Positions 1 through 5,605 are shown, counted from the first letter of the stretch. The stretch is DNA of 7,281 nucleotides from Clostridiales bacterium UBA4696 (GCA_002404795.1 DHKK01000047.1:9998-17278), one strand, 5' to 3'. The notes: generated by a model not told the origin, from the letters alone. Numbers and translations are program-made.

Positions 1-468
1 TTTTCCTCCGGCGGCGCGCTGGCGCTGGGCATTGCGGCGCACAACAACGCGCAGCCCGAGCCTCTGCCGCAGCCGCGGCACATCGTGGCCGTCTCTCCGG
101 GAGAAGTGCCCTGGAACGACGCGGAAAAGGCGCGGATGCAGGCGCTGAACGACAGGGATGTTGCCATCGATTACGCCTTTATGGTGACGGTCGAAACATT
201 CATGCGGCACGGGCAGCCGAACGTGCCGGACTACATGATCTCCGGCTCGCGCGGCGATTTTACCGGCGTGGGCGATATCCACTTCTTCTATTCCGAGGAT
301 GAAGTGCTCTACGGCGCACTGCCCGACTTTGAAGCGGCATGCAGGCGCGCAAACGTTCTCTGCACCGCCTCTGCCCGGCCAAAGATGGTGCACTGCTACT
401 GCATGCTGCCGATCTTCCGGGAAGCGAAAGAAGATTTTGCGAAAATCGCGGATATCCTGAAACAATAA
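1..468 (+). CDS. Alpha/beta hydrolase (HSL/esterase-like), 5' end missing
   Basis: The C-terminal 155 residues of an alpha/beta-hydrolase of the hormone-sensitive-lipase/acetyl-esterase type; the true start lies before the window. The frame is open from base 1 and begins FSSGGALALGI, which fits the nucleophile elbow GxSxGG with the catalytic Ser at bases 4-6 and its first Gly just outside. The rest of the triad is visible: Asp in YSEDEVLYG (codon 298-300) and His in KMVHCY (codon 391-393), both at the usual spacing for this fold. Such enzymes cleave carboxyl esters or related acyl bonds of small molecules in the cytoplasm; the substrate cannot be read from sequence. Its stop codon nearly touches the ribosome binding site of the next gene (12-base gap), so it is probably the upstream partner of the three ATC-hydrolase-like genes. 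The family call is firm and the substrate unknown. Confidence 0.88.
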   Translation, partial: FSSGGALALGIAAHNNAQPEPLPQPRHIVAVSPGEVPWNDAEKARMQALNDRDVAIDYAFMVTVETFMRHGQPNVPDYMISGSRGDFTGVGDIHFFYSEDEVLYGALPDFEAACRRANVLCTASARPKMVHCYCMLPIFREAKEDFAKIADILKQ

Positions 469-480
469 GGGAGAAATACG

Positions 481-1182
481 ATGAAGGACAGCGAATTACA
501 ATTTGACCGCAGCTGCCACGTGCTATATTCCAAGCCGTGCAAAAAGGAGATCCTGGCAAAGATCGCGCTGCACTATCCGGCGGCGGAACGGGAGGCCGTG
601 TGGGAGCAGGTGCAGCGGCAGTATGTGGACTTCCTCTCCGACTGGCGCACCGACCTTGGCGGCAGGAAGAATTTCCACAACGGCGCGGGCGGCACCTATG
701 ACTGCATTGCGATCCTGAGCTATTATGTGGCGTGCAGGGCCGTCACGTCGTTCCGGGAGATCGAGGAGATGGAGGAAAACCTGATCCTCCCCGCTTTCCG
801 CAGGTTAAAGTTCGTGGACTGCAACAAGCCGTTTTTCAAAAAGCTCATGTACAAGGCGTTTACGCGGGCAAAGTCGCTCTGCGACCAGTGGCACGATTAC
901 GAGATGACGGTCTCCCCTTTTGACAAGGACAAGCCCATCTATTATGAATTCACGGCCTGCCCCGCGGCGGAGTTTGCGATCAAGCACGGGTTGACGGATA
1001 TCATGCCCGCGCTCTGCAACGTGGACTATGTGTCGATGGAGCTGATCCACGCGCGGCTGGTGCGCACCACCACCTGCGTCAACGGCTGCAAGTGCGACTA
1101 CACCATCTGCGGCGACAAGGATCCGTATCTGCGCGATCACCCCGAATACCGCGACGAGGCAGGCTACCGGAGAAACCGGTGA
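481..1182 (+). CDS. ATC hydrolase-like protein, paralog 1
   Basis: A 233-residue protein of the L-2-amino-thiazoline-4-carboxylic acid hydrolase family (PF14196). The named activity opens the thiazoline ring of L-ATC to N-carbamoyl-L-cysteine in a Pseudomonas cysteine pathway; most clostridial members are untested. The C-terminal signature is complete: CP at 160-161, LC at 178-179, Asp182, His190, Arg195, Thr198, Gly202, CDY at 205-207 and GD at 211-212. An N-terminal KPC (18-20) is shared with paralog 2. No signal peptide or membrane segment is evident, so it is probably cytoplasmic. The start has a GGGAG-type site at 469-473 overlapping the region just after the upstream stop, which implies cotranscription and possibly coupling. 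It is the longest of the three paralogs, with a charged tail of about 20 residues after the GD. Family membership rests on the motif pattern; the reaction is inferred. Confidence 0.85.
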   Translation: MKDSELQFDRSCHVLYSKPCKKEILAKIALHYPAAEREAVWEQVQRQYVDFLSDWRTDLGGRKNFHNGAGGTYDCIAILSYYVACRAVTSFREIEEMEENLILPAFRRLKFVDCNKPFFKKLMYKAFTRAKSLCDQWHDYEMTVSPFDKDKPIYYEFTACPAAEFAIKHGLTDIMPALCNVDYVSMELIHARLVRTTTCVNGCKCDYTICGDKDPYLRDHPEYRDEAGYRRNR

Positions 1183-1213
1183 GCAGCCGGAGAAATGGAA
1201 ACGGAGGAAGCAA

Positions 1214-1873
1214 ATGAAACGAGCTTACGCAGCATCGAAATATGCCAAGCCGTGCGAGCGGTACTGCCGGGAGACATACCCGGAGGAGGCAGAACAGATC
1301 TGCCGGAAGGCCGAGGCGTATTATCTCGACTTCATGCAGGACGTGCCGGATCTCGGCGAAAACATGATGGCGAAGAACATGCTGGACTGGTTTACGATCC
1401 TCGCCTTTTATGAGGCGAGCGGCCATCGGATGGACGGCGAGACGCTACTCGAGATCAAGCGCCGGGCCGTCGAGCGGCTGAAATTTCTCGGGAAGTTGGT
1501 CGACGGCAACAAGCACCAGTGGCCGTACCGGCTGTTTGAAAAGACGTATGCGAACTTCATCCGCATGCAGCAGGAGCATCAGGCGCGCGGAGAATGGATG
1601 GACAGCTGGAAGATTGAGCTCAACCCGGATCACCGCACGGAGGGCTTCTGCTTCCACTTGGTGGGCTGTCCCATTGCCAAACACGCCAGAGAGCATGGGT
1701 ACATGGACCTTCTGCCCTACCTCTGCAGGACCGATCATTTCCTTGCCGAACTCATGCACGCGAAGCTCATCCGCACGCAGACCGAGGCGCTCGGCGGCGA
1801 GTGCTGCGATTACTGGTATGTCGGCGATCAGAGCCCGGTGCTGGAGCAGTACAAGGATCTGGAACAGATCTGA
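1214..1873 (+). CDS. ATC hydrolase-like protein, paralog 2
   Basis: A 219-residue second member of the ATC hydrolase-like family, 31 bases after paralog 1. The same signature occurs in order: CP at 152-153, LC at 170-171, Asp174, His182, Arg187, Thr190, Gly194-Gly195, CCDY at 197-200 and GD at 204-205. The KPC near the N-terminus (12-14) matches paralog 1, and the middle helix (about 50-70, KNMLDWFTILAFYEASG) resembles the equivalent stretch of paralog 3 (NELFALAFVAPYIASG). The start ATG follows GGAGG at 1203-1207 with normal spacing. Outside the signature the sequence differs widely from its neighbours, so this is an old duplication or independent recruitment rather than a recent copy. Probably a cytoplasmic hydrolase on a thiazoline-like or other cyclic amidine/cysteine-derived substrate; that role is inferred from the family name only. 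Confidence 0.85.
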   Translation: MKRAYAASKYAKPCERYCRETYPEEAEQICRKAEAYYLDFMQDVPDLGENMMAKNMLDWFTILAFYEASGHRMDGETLLEIKRRAVERLKFLGKLVDGNKHQWPYRLFEKTYANFIRMQQEHQARGEWMDSWKIELNPDHRTEGFCFHLVGCPIAKHAREHGYMDLLPYLCRTDHFLAELMHAKLIRTQTEALGGECCDYWYVGDQSPVLEQYKDLEQI

Positions 1874-1898
1874 CCATGACTTTCCGGAGGGATTTGGG

Positions 1899-2525
1899 AT
1901 GAAATACAACGGCTTTTATTTCTGGATGTTCAAAGGCTCCATGAAGCAGGTGCTGGCCGAAAAATACAGCAGGGCCTACGCCGCACAGATCACGAAGCAG
2001 AGCAGGCAGGTCTACCGTCAGCTGGTCGAACAGGCGGACGACATCGGAGACGACAACCCGATGGCCTATAACGAGCTGTTTGCCCTCGCCTTCGTCGCGC
2101 CGTACATTGCAAGCGGGAAAAAGATCCCGCCGGAGACGGTGCAGGAAATGATGCGCCGCTCGCTGTATCACATCCAGTGGTACTTCGCCAGGACCGACCT
2201 GAACACGGCCCGCGGCAAGGCGGAGAACAAGAAGAGCATCGTAAAATACGTCCGGTGGTACACGCCGGAAAAGGCGCGGCAGTACCCGACGTCGTTTCAG
2301 GTGGACTTTGTGGGCCAGCCGTACGAAGGCGCGTGCTACTACCGCATCACCCGCTGTCCGATCTGCAGCTATGCGGAATCACTCGGCGTCCGGGAGCTCA
2401 TGCCCCTGTTCTGCGAGCTCGACAAGGTCATGATCACGCTGCAGCACGGCGTCCTGCACCGCAAGCAGACCATCGCCGCAGGCGGCGAATATTGCGATTA
2501 TTTTATTACAGGCGATAAAGAGTAA
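1899..2525 (+). CDS. ATC hydrolase-like protein, paralog 3
   Basis: A 208-residue third ATC hydrolase-like protein and last gene of the operon. The frame stays open far upstream inside paralog 2, but the start is set at ATG 1899 because GGAGG lies 8 bases before it (1886-1890) and because that gives a protein the size of its neighbours. Signature residues: CP at 153-154, FC at 171-172, Asp175, His183, Arg188, Thr191, Gly195-Gly196, CDY at 199-201 and GD at 205-206, just before the C-terminus. Unlike paralogs 1 and 2 the N-terminal KPC is absent (GSM at the aligned place), so if that cysteine matters this copy may have a different role or act as a subunit. A strong terminator follows the stop within 10 bases. 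Function inferred from family; substrate unknown. Confidence 0.84.
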   Translation: MKYNGFYFWMFKGSMKQVLAEKYSRAYAAQITKQSRQVYRQLVEQADDIGDDNPMAYNELFALAFVAPYIASGKKIPPETVQEMMRRSLYHIQWYFARTDLNTARGKAENKKSIVKYVRWYTPEKARQYPTSFQVDFVGQPYEGACYYRITRCPICSYAESLGVRELMPLFCELDKVMITLQHGVLHRKQTIAAGGEYCDYFITGDKE

Positions 2526-2531
2526 GATCCT

Positions 2532-2574
2532 CCGCAGCCGCCCGGGATGCCCCGGGCGGCTGCGGTTGTGTTTT
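2532..2574 (+). terminator. Rho-independent terminator of the four-gene operon
   Basis: A perfect 15-bp GC-rich stem (2532-2546 with 2551-2565) closes a 4-base ATGC loop and is followed by the T-rich stretch TTGTGTTTT. It begins 6 bases after the paralog 3 stop. The T-rich tail also supplies the -35 element of the next promoter, so termination and the next initiation are packed together. Confidence 0.93.
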
Positions 2575-2604
2575 GGGGGCTGGTTTGCTATAATGAAGCA
2601 AATC
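2559..2604 (+). repeat. 46-bp promoter segment, copy A
   Basis: This stretch covers the end of the terminator arm, its T-rich tail and the promoter. Aligned without gaps to 4926-4971 it matches at 37 of 46 positions by hand count. The first 16 bases differ at one position, and TTTGCTATAATGAA is identical in both. Confidence 0.7.
2566..2594 (+). promoter_or_regulatory. Sigma-A type promoter of the SSAT-like acetyltransferase
   Basis: A consensus -10 TATAAT at 2589-2594 preceded by an extended TGC (2586-2588). A weak -35 TTGTGT at 2566-2571 sits 17 bases upstream, within the terminator tail of the preceding operon. The start codon of the next gene lies 32 bases downstream of the -10, room for a short leader containing GGAGG at 2613-2617. 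Confidence 0.8.
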
Positions 2605-2625
2605 AGATTTTCGGAGGAAACCAGC

Positions 2626-3105
2626 ATGGAGAACAACTTGACATTCCGGAATGCGGAGCGAAAGGACACCGGCCTGATCCTGCAGTTTATCAGGGAGCTT
2701 GCGGATTACGAAAAGATGCTGAACGAAGTCGTCGCGGATGAAGCGACGCTTGAAGCATGGATTTTTGATAAACAGAAAGCGGAAGTGATCTTCGCCATGG
2801 AAGACGGGAAAGAGGTCGGCTTTGCGCTGTTCTTTCATAACTTCTCTACGTTTTTAGGCCGCGCGGGCATTTATCTGGAAGACTTGTATGTCAAGCCCGA
2901 ATGCCGCGGAAAGGGGTATGGCAAGGCGATCCTCAAAAAGCTGGCGTCCATTGCGGTCGAGCGCGGCTGCGGCCGTCTGGAATGGTGGTGCCTCGACTGG
3001 AACAAGCCCAGCATTGATTTCTACCTTTCTCTGGGCGCAGAACCGATGACAGACTGGACGGTTTACCGCATCGCGGGCGATACGCTGAAACGACTGGCAG
3101 AGTAG
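2626..3105 (+). CDS. GNAT N-acetyltransferase, SSAT-like
   Basis: A 159-residue GNAT acetyltransferase that transfers acetyl from acetyl-CoA to an amine. ATG 2626 is chosen because GGAGG at 2613-2617 lies 8 bases before it. The acetyl-CoA loop is RGKGYG at 94-99, preceded by IYLEDLYVKPE (82-92). The segment WNKPSIDFYLSLGAE (125-139) is characteristic of the spermidine/spermine and thialysine acetyltransferase group and carries the Tyr (133) that acts as general acid in that group. A polyamine, diamine or lysine-analogue substrate is plausible, but bacterial relatives vary. It is a single-gene unit with its own promoter; no convincing terminator separates it from the NUDIX gene, although that gene has its own -10. 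The family call is strong and the substrate open. Confidence 0.9.
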   Translation: MENNLTFRNAERKDTGLILQFIRELADYEKMLNEVVADEATLEAWIFDKQKAEVIFAMEDGKEVGFALFFHNFSTFLGRAGIYLEDLYVKPECRGKGYGKAILKKLASIAVERGCGRLEWWCLDWNKPSIDFYLSLGAEPMTDWTVYRIAGDTLKRLAE

Positions 3106-3115
3106 CGGACTCCGG

Positions 3116-3145
3116 TTCGTATTTTGGGGCCGGACTTTCTATTAT
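3116..3145 (+). promoter_or_regulatory. Probable promoter of the NUDIX gene
   Basis: A -10-like TATTAT at 3140-3145 and a poor -35 TTCGTA at 3116-3121 with an 18-base spacer. The layout resembles the promoters at 2566 and 4933 (T-rich after the -35, then TATNATGAA). An inverted repeat TCCGG/CCGGA (3111-3115 with 3130-3134) surrounds the -35 and could be an operator or a weak hairpin ending the previous transcript; neither is certain. Confidence 0.5.
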
Positions 3146-3179
3146 GAAATAAATTGGCAGTCAAAGGAGATAACACGTT

Positions 3180-3638
3180 ATGGCGCGGGCAAGGTATCAG
3201 GTTTTGGTCATTCCCTATTGCATCACGGACGGGCAGGTGCGATTTTGCGTGTTCCGAAGAAAGGATCTGGGCATCTGGCAGTTTATCGCGGGCGGCGGAG
3301 AGGACGAAGATGCTTCTATCCTCGAGTCCGCACGGCGGGAGGCCTTTGAAGAGGCAGGCATCCCCGTCACGTGCAGCTATTCGCCGCTTGACACCTGCTG
3401 CAGCATCCCGGCGGACTGCTTCCGGGATGCGGAAGCGCTGTGGGGCAGAGACTGCTTTGTCGTTCCCGAATACGCATTTGCAGTCAAGGTCGAAAGCACG
3501 TCTCTGCAGCTGTCCCGTGAACACACCGAATACGAATGGGCGGCGTACGCGCGCGCCCATGCCATGCTGCAATACGACAGCAACCGGACCGCCCTGTGGG
3601 AACTGAACCGCCGCCTGGAGCTGGGATCGTTAAAATAG
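3180..3638 (+). CDS. NUDIX hydrolase (dATP/dihydroneopterin-triphosphate pyrophosphatase-like)
   Basis: A 152-residue NUDIX protein. These enzymes cleave nucleoside diphosphates linked to another moiety, using Mg bound by the NUDIX box. The box runs from Gly39 to Ile61 with R53-E54, E57-E58 and G60 in place, so the metal-binding REXXEE core is intact. The first conserved Glu of Gx5Ex7REUXEEXGU is Ala45, a departure from the consensus. The layout (FRRKDLGIWQFIAGGG, then a long C-terminal half with SREHTEYEWAAY at about 107-118) recalls NudB-type pyrophosphohydrolases. The start ATG follows AAGGAG at 3164-3169. Substrate prediction within NUDIX is unreliable; a nucleotide or pterin triphosphate is the best guess. 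The next gene starts about 100 bases later with no clear terminator between them. Confidence 0.88.
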   Translation: MARARYQVLVIPYCITDGQVRFCVFRRKDLGIWQFIAGGGEDEDASILESARREAFEEAGIPVTCSYSPLDTCCSIPADCFRDAEALWGRDCFVVPEYAFAVKVESTSLQLSREHTEYEWAAYARAHAMLQYDSNRTALWELNRRLELGSLK

Positions 3639-3734
3639 AAGCTGTTTGGAACATATGCAGACAAGAATATTCCCATTTTCAGGGTCAGGAGCGAGACAGA
3701 GCGTTTTTAAGAGATATCGATCAGGATGGCCATT

Positions 3735-4319
3735 ATGGATACAAAGCTGCTGGCGGATGCTGTTGATCTCCTGCTGGCCGGTGCGCAGGATGACGCGCGG
3801 GCGTTGATCGTGGAGCACGATCCGTTTATTCCGGTCCGAACGCAGGGGCGAAATTACTCAGAAAAAGAAAAGCTGCAGGTGTTTCTGCGGGACGGATTTA
3901 TTGACCGGTACAGCGGGAAGCGGCTGGTGAATCCGGGGATCCTGAAAAGCATCACCTGCTTTTTCCCCGAAGAGTTCCCCTATCATCCGCATTGGAAAAT
4001 GACGCAGTGTCATCGGGCGTATTGGGAGCTGCTCCCTACCGTGGACCACATCGTGCCGGTCGCGCGCGGCGGAGCGGATGCGGTCGAGAATTGGGTCACA
4101 ACATCCATGCTGAATAACTCCATCAAGTCGAACTGGACACTTGCGGAGCTGCGGTGGGACATTTGCCCTGCCGGAGACCTGGCCGCATGGGACGGGCTCA
4201 CAAAGAAATTCATCGCATTGGCAGAAGCAGCACCGGATATTCTGTCCGATCCCTATATCCGAAGGTGGTACAACGTCAGCAAGGCCGGATCACAGAATAG
4301 CAAAACGGAGGACGGCTGA
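3735..4319 (+). CDS. HNH endonuclease-like protein
   Basis: A 194-residue protein with one HNH (beta-beta-alpha metal) motif: DHIVPVARGG with Asp104-His105, then Asn119, Asn128 and Lys131 at the consensus spacings. The two cysteine positions that bind structural zinc in many HNH proteins are Ser124 and Asn127, so this is a zinc-free variant. An N-terminal helical part (1-50) precedes RYSGKRL (58-64), the kind of strand that leads HNH domains. ATG 3735 is preferred over the in-frame ATG at 3726 because AGGA (3723-3726) lies 8 bases before it; the difference is three residues. HNH proteins cut DNA, but members of this stand-alone group have no assigned biological role that I know of. No methylase, phage gene or toxin partner is adjacent. 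Nuclease activity is inferred from the motif. Confidence 0.8.
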   Translation: MDTKLLADAVDLLLAGAQDDARALIVEHDPFIPVRTQGRNYSEKEKLQVFLRDGFIDRYSGKRLVNPGILKSITCFFPEEFPYHPHWKMTQCHRAYWELLPTVDHIVPVARGGADAVENWVTTSMLNNSIKSNWTLAELRWDICPAGDLAAWDGLTKKFIALAEAAPDILSDPYIRRWYNVSKAGSQNSKTEDG

Positions 4320-4337
4320 CCGTCCTCCGTTGATTTT
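4304..4337. terminator. Bidirectional terminator between converging genes
   Basis: A perfect 12-bp stem (4304-4315 with 4320-4331) closes a 4-base CTGA loop. On the + strand GATTTTCTTT follows. On the - strand the stem is followed by only a short TTTG, so it should work best for the HNH gene and moderately for the MGMT-like gene ending at 4342. The HNH stop codon TGA (4317-4319) is in the loop, so the last codons of that gene form the left arm. Confidence 0.85.
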
Positions 4338-4341
4338 CTTT

Positions 4342-4821
4342 CTAAAGCAGTTCAAAAAGCGCCTTTTCATAGTCCTTTACGAAGAACCGGATATTCGTTC
4401 TGCCCTTTGTGATGATGGTGTGGCCCTCGGCCTCGAGCTTTGCTTTCTGCGCCTCCACGCCGCCGGGGTATTTGGGGTTCAGCTCGCCGTTTGCTTTCAG
4501 TGTGCGCCAGTACGGCGTTTCGTCCGCAGCGCGCTGGAAGCTGGCCCAGGCGCAGATGGAGACGAAGATTCCTGCCGTGATGGGGTCGGTAAAATCCGCA
4601 TGATTTTGCCGTGCGAAGTACTCGCGGAGCTCCCCTACCGTGATCACCTTTCCCTCGGGGACCTGCCGCATCACACGGTCATAATCGAGCGGCGGCGCGA
4701 AGTACATTCGGTTCCCGCCGTATTTCTCGATGCTCTTTTCGTCCGTGATGATCTGGATCTTCGGCATGCCCTTGCCGTCCTGCAGCATCGCGTTAAAATC
4801 CTTGCTTGCTTCATTTGCCAT
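4342..4821 (-). CDS. MGMT family / alkyltransferase-like protein
   Basis: A 159-residue protein resembling the DNA-binding domain of O6-alkylguanine-DNA alkyltransferase. Around 54-66 PEGKVITVGELRE matches the family's IPxGxVxTYGxIA strand, and 108-133 (LKANGELNPKYPGG then EAQKAKLEAEG) matches the region after the active site. The acceptor motif PCHR is PYWR at 103-106, so the alkyl-accepting cysteine is absent and direct repair by transfer is not expected. Known alkyltransferase-like proteins, which often carry PWHR, bind alkylated bases and flag them for excision repair; this protein may do likewise, or have lost DNA-lesion binding, since His is also changed. The start is ATG 4821 rather than an upstream in-frame ATG because GGAGG (complement of 4831-4835) lies 9 bases before it. 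It has its own promoter and converges on the HNH gene. Confidence 0.82.
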   Translation of the reverse strand: MANEASKDFNAMLQDGKGMPKIQIITDEKSIEKYGGNRMYFAPPLDYDRVMRQVPEGKVITVGELREYFARQNHADFTDPITAGIFVSICAWASFQRAADETPYWRTLKANGELNPKYPGGVEAQKAKLEAEGHTIITKGRTNIRFFVKDYEKALFELL

Positions 4822-4843
4822 GCGAAACCACCTCCTGCAGGTC

Positions 4844-4872
4844 ATTATAGTGCAGGATCGCAGGCCATGCAA
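4844..4872 (-). promoter_or_regulatory. Promoter of the MGMT-like gene
   Basis: Read on the - strand: TATAAT at 4849-4844 with TTGCAT at 4872-4867 and a 17-base spacer. Transcription would begin near 4837, almost at the GGAGG (4835-4831), giving a leader of only about 15-20 bases. The divergent promoter of the P-loop gene begins some 60 bases away, so the two share a single intergenic region. Confidence 0.7.
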
Positions 4873-4925
4873 TGAGACGGTTCTTTTTTTCAATCAATTT
4901 CTGCCGTCTGCCCGCGCAAAAGGCA

Positions 4926-4971
4926 GCTGCGATTGTGTTTTTGATGACGATTTGCTATAATGAAACAAACC
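4926..4971 (+). repeat. 46-bp promoter segment, copy B
   Basis: The second copy, upstream of the P-loop gene. It contains the right-arm-like GCTGCG and T-rich tail seen in copy A, but the matching left terminator arm is not present upstream here, as if only the terminator end plus promoter had been carried over. Confidence 0.7.
4933..4961 (+). promoter_or_regulatory. Sigma-A type promoter of the P-loop gene
   Basis: TTGTGT at 4933-4938, a 17-base spacer, then TATAAT at 4956-4961 with an extended TGC before it. The arrangement and flanking bases match the promoter at 2566-2594 closely. Confidence 0.78.
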
Positions 4972-4981
4972 GGAATTTGTT

Positions 4982-4989
4982 GAGGTGAT
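4982..4989 (+). promoter_or_regulatory. Extended ribosome binding site of the P-loop gene
   Basis: GAGGTGAT ends 2 bases before ATG 4992. All eight bases can pair with the 16S rRNA 3' end, reaching past the usual GGAGG core. It fixes the start of the AT-rich gene. Confidence 0.7.
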
Positions 4990-4991
4990 TT

Positions 4992-5543
4992 ATGAAACTA
5001 TTATTTATCATCGGCGATGCTGCTGTTGGGAAAATGACAGTTGGTCAGGAATTGATGAAAATAACGGATTTAAGGCTCTTTCACAATCACATGACCATCG
5101 AACCAGTGATAGAGATTTTCGGCAGATACGACGGAAAGACAATTGCAGAAATACGTGACACGATTTTCAAGAACTATGCAGCTTCCGATAACTATGGGAT
5201 GATTTTTACAATGATGATGGATTTTGATCTGCCGTCAGAATGGGAGTATCTGGAGCATATCAAAGGTATATTTGAACCATATGGAGCCGATTTTTATTAT
5301 GTTGAACTGATTGCTCCACAAGAGATAAGACTGAAACGAAATATTTCTGAGAACAGGCTAAAAAACAAAGCCTCCAAAAGAGATATAGAGACTTCAAATC
5401 AGCGTTTGATCAATGATGACAAAAACCATAGGTGTGTCAGTTATGAAGGTGAGATTACGTTTGATAACTACCTAAGGATCGATAATTCTGATATGGAACC
5501 TGCTAAAGCTGCAAGATTGATCAAGGAAACCTTCAATCTATAG
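4992..5543 (+). CDS. P-loop NTPase/kinase-like protein, AT-rich
   Basis: A 183-residue P-loop protein with Walker A GDAAVGKMT at 8-16 (Lys14, Thr16) immediately after a hydrophobic first strand, as in small kinases. LFHNHMTIEP at 29-38 is a recognisable signature of a family of uncharacterised AAA/kinase-like proteins. A basic stretch from 113 to 148 (RLKRNISENRLKNK and onward, rich in Arg and Lys) could be the lid that covers bound ATP. Size and layout suggest phosphorylation of a small molecule, but the substrate is not identifiable. Base composition is unlike the neighbours: two hand-counted 60-base rows have 23 and 20 G/C, against 33 in a row of paralog 1 and 45 in a row of the next gene. 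This points to recent transfer. No terminator follows, so the acetyltransferase downstream may be read through from the same promoter. Confidence 0.8.
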   Translation: MKLLFIIGDAAVGKMTVGQELMKITDLRLFHNHMTIEPVIEIFGRYDGKTIAEIRDTIFKNYAASDNYGMIFTMMMDFDLPSEWEYLEHIKGIFEPYGADFYYVELIAPQEIRLKRNISENRLKNKASKRDIETSNQRLINDDKNHRCVSYEGEITFDNYLRIDNSDMEPAKAARLIKETFNL

Positions 5544-5605
5544 ATTCCGGTTCGTTTGTCTGAGATAAACTTCAATCACACGAGGCAATGCAGATCATGG
5601 CTTAC

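Noticed and set aside
1445..1909. A - strand open frame opposite ATC-hydrolase paralog 2
   Set aside because: Fully antisense to a family member with a complete motif set; no promoter or ribosome binding site points to it.
3639..3734. A dedicated promoter before the HNH gene
   Set aside because: Candidate elements such as TTGGAA at 3646 and GAATAT at 3665 are only 13 bases apart, too close for a normal promoter, and no better pair is visible. Readthrough from the NUDIX promoter is more likely.
3735..4821. A restriction or toxin-antitoxin system made of the HNH and MGMT-like genes
   Set aside because: The two converge and have separate signals; there is no methylase or small antitoxin-like partner, so joint function is not supported.
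4141..4875. A long + strand open frame of 244 codons across the MGMT-like gene
   Set aside because: It lies antisense to a clear MGMT-like protein with its own promoter and ribosome binding site; the translation resembles no family and is an artefact of GC-rich composition.
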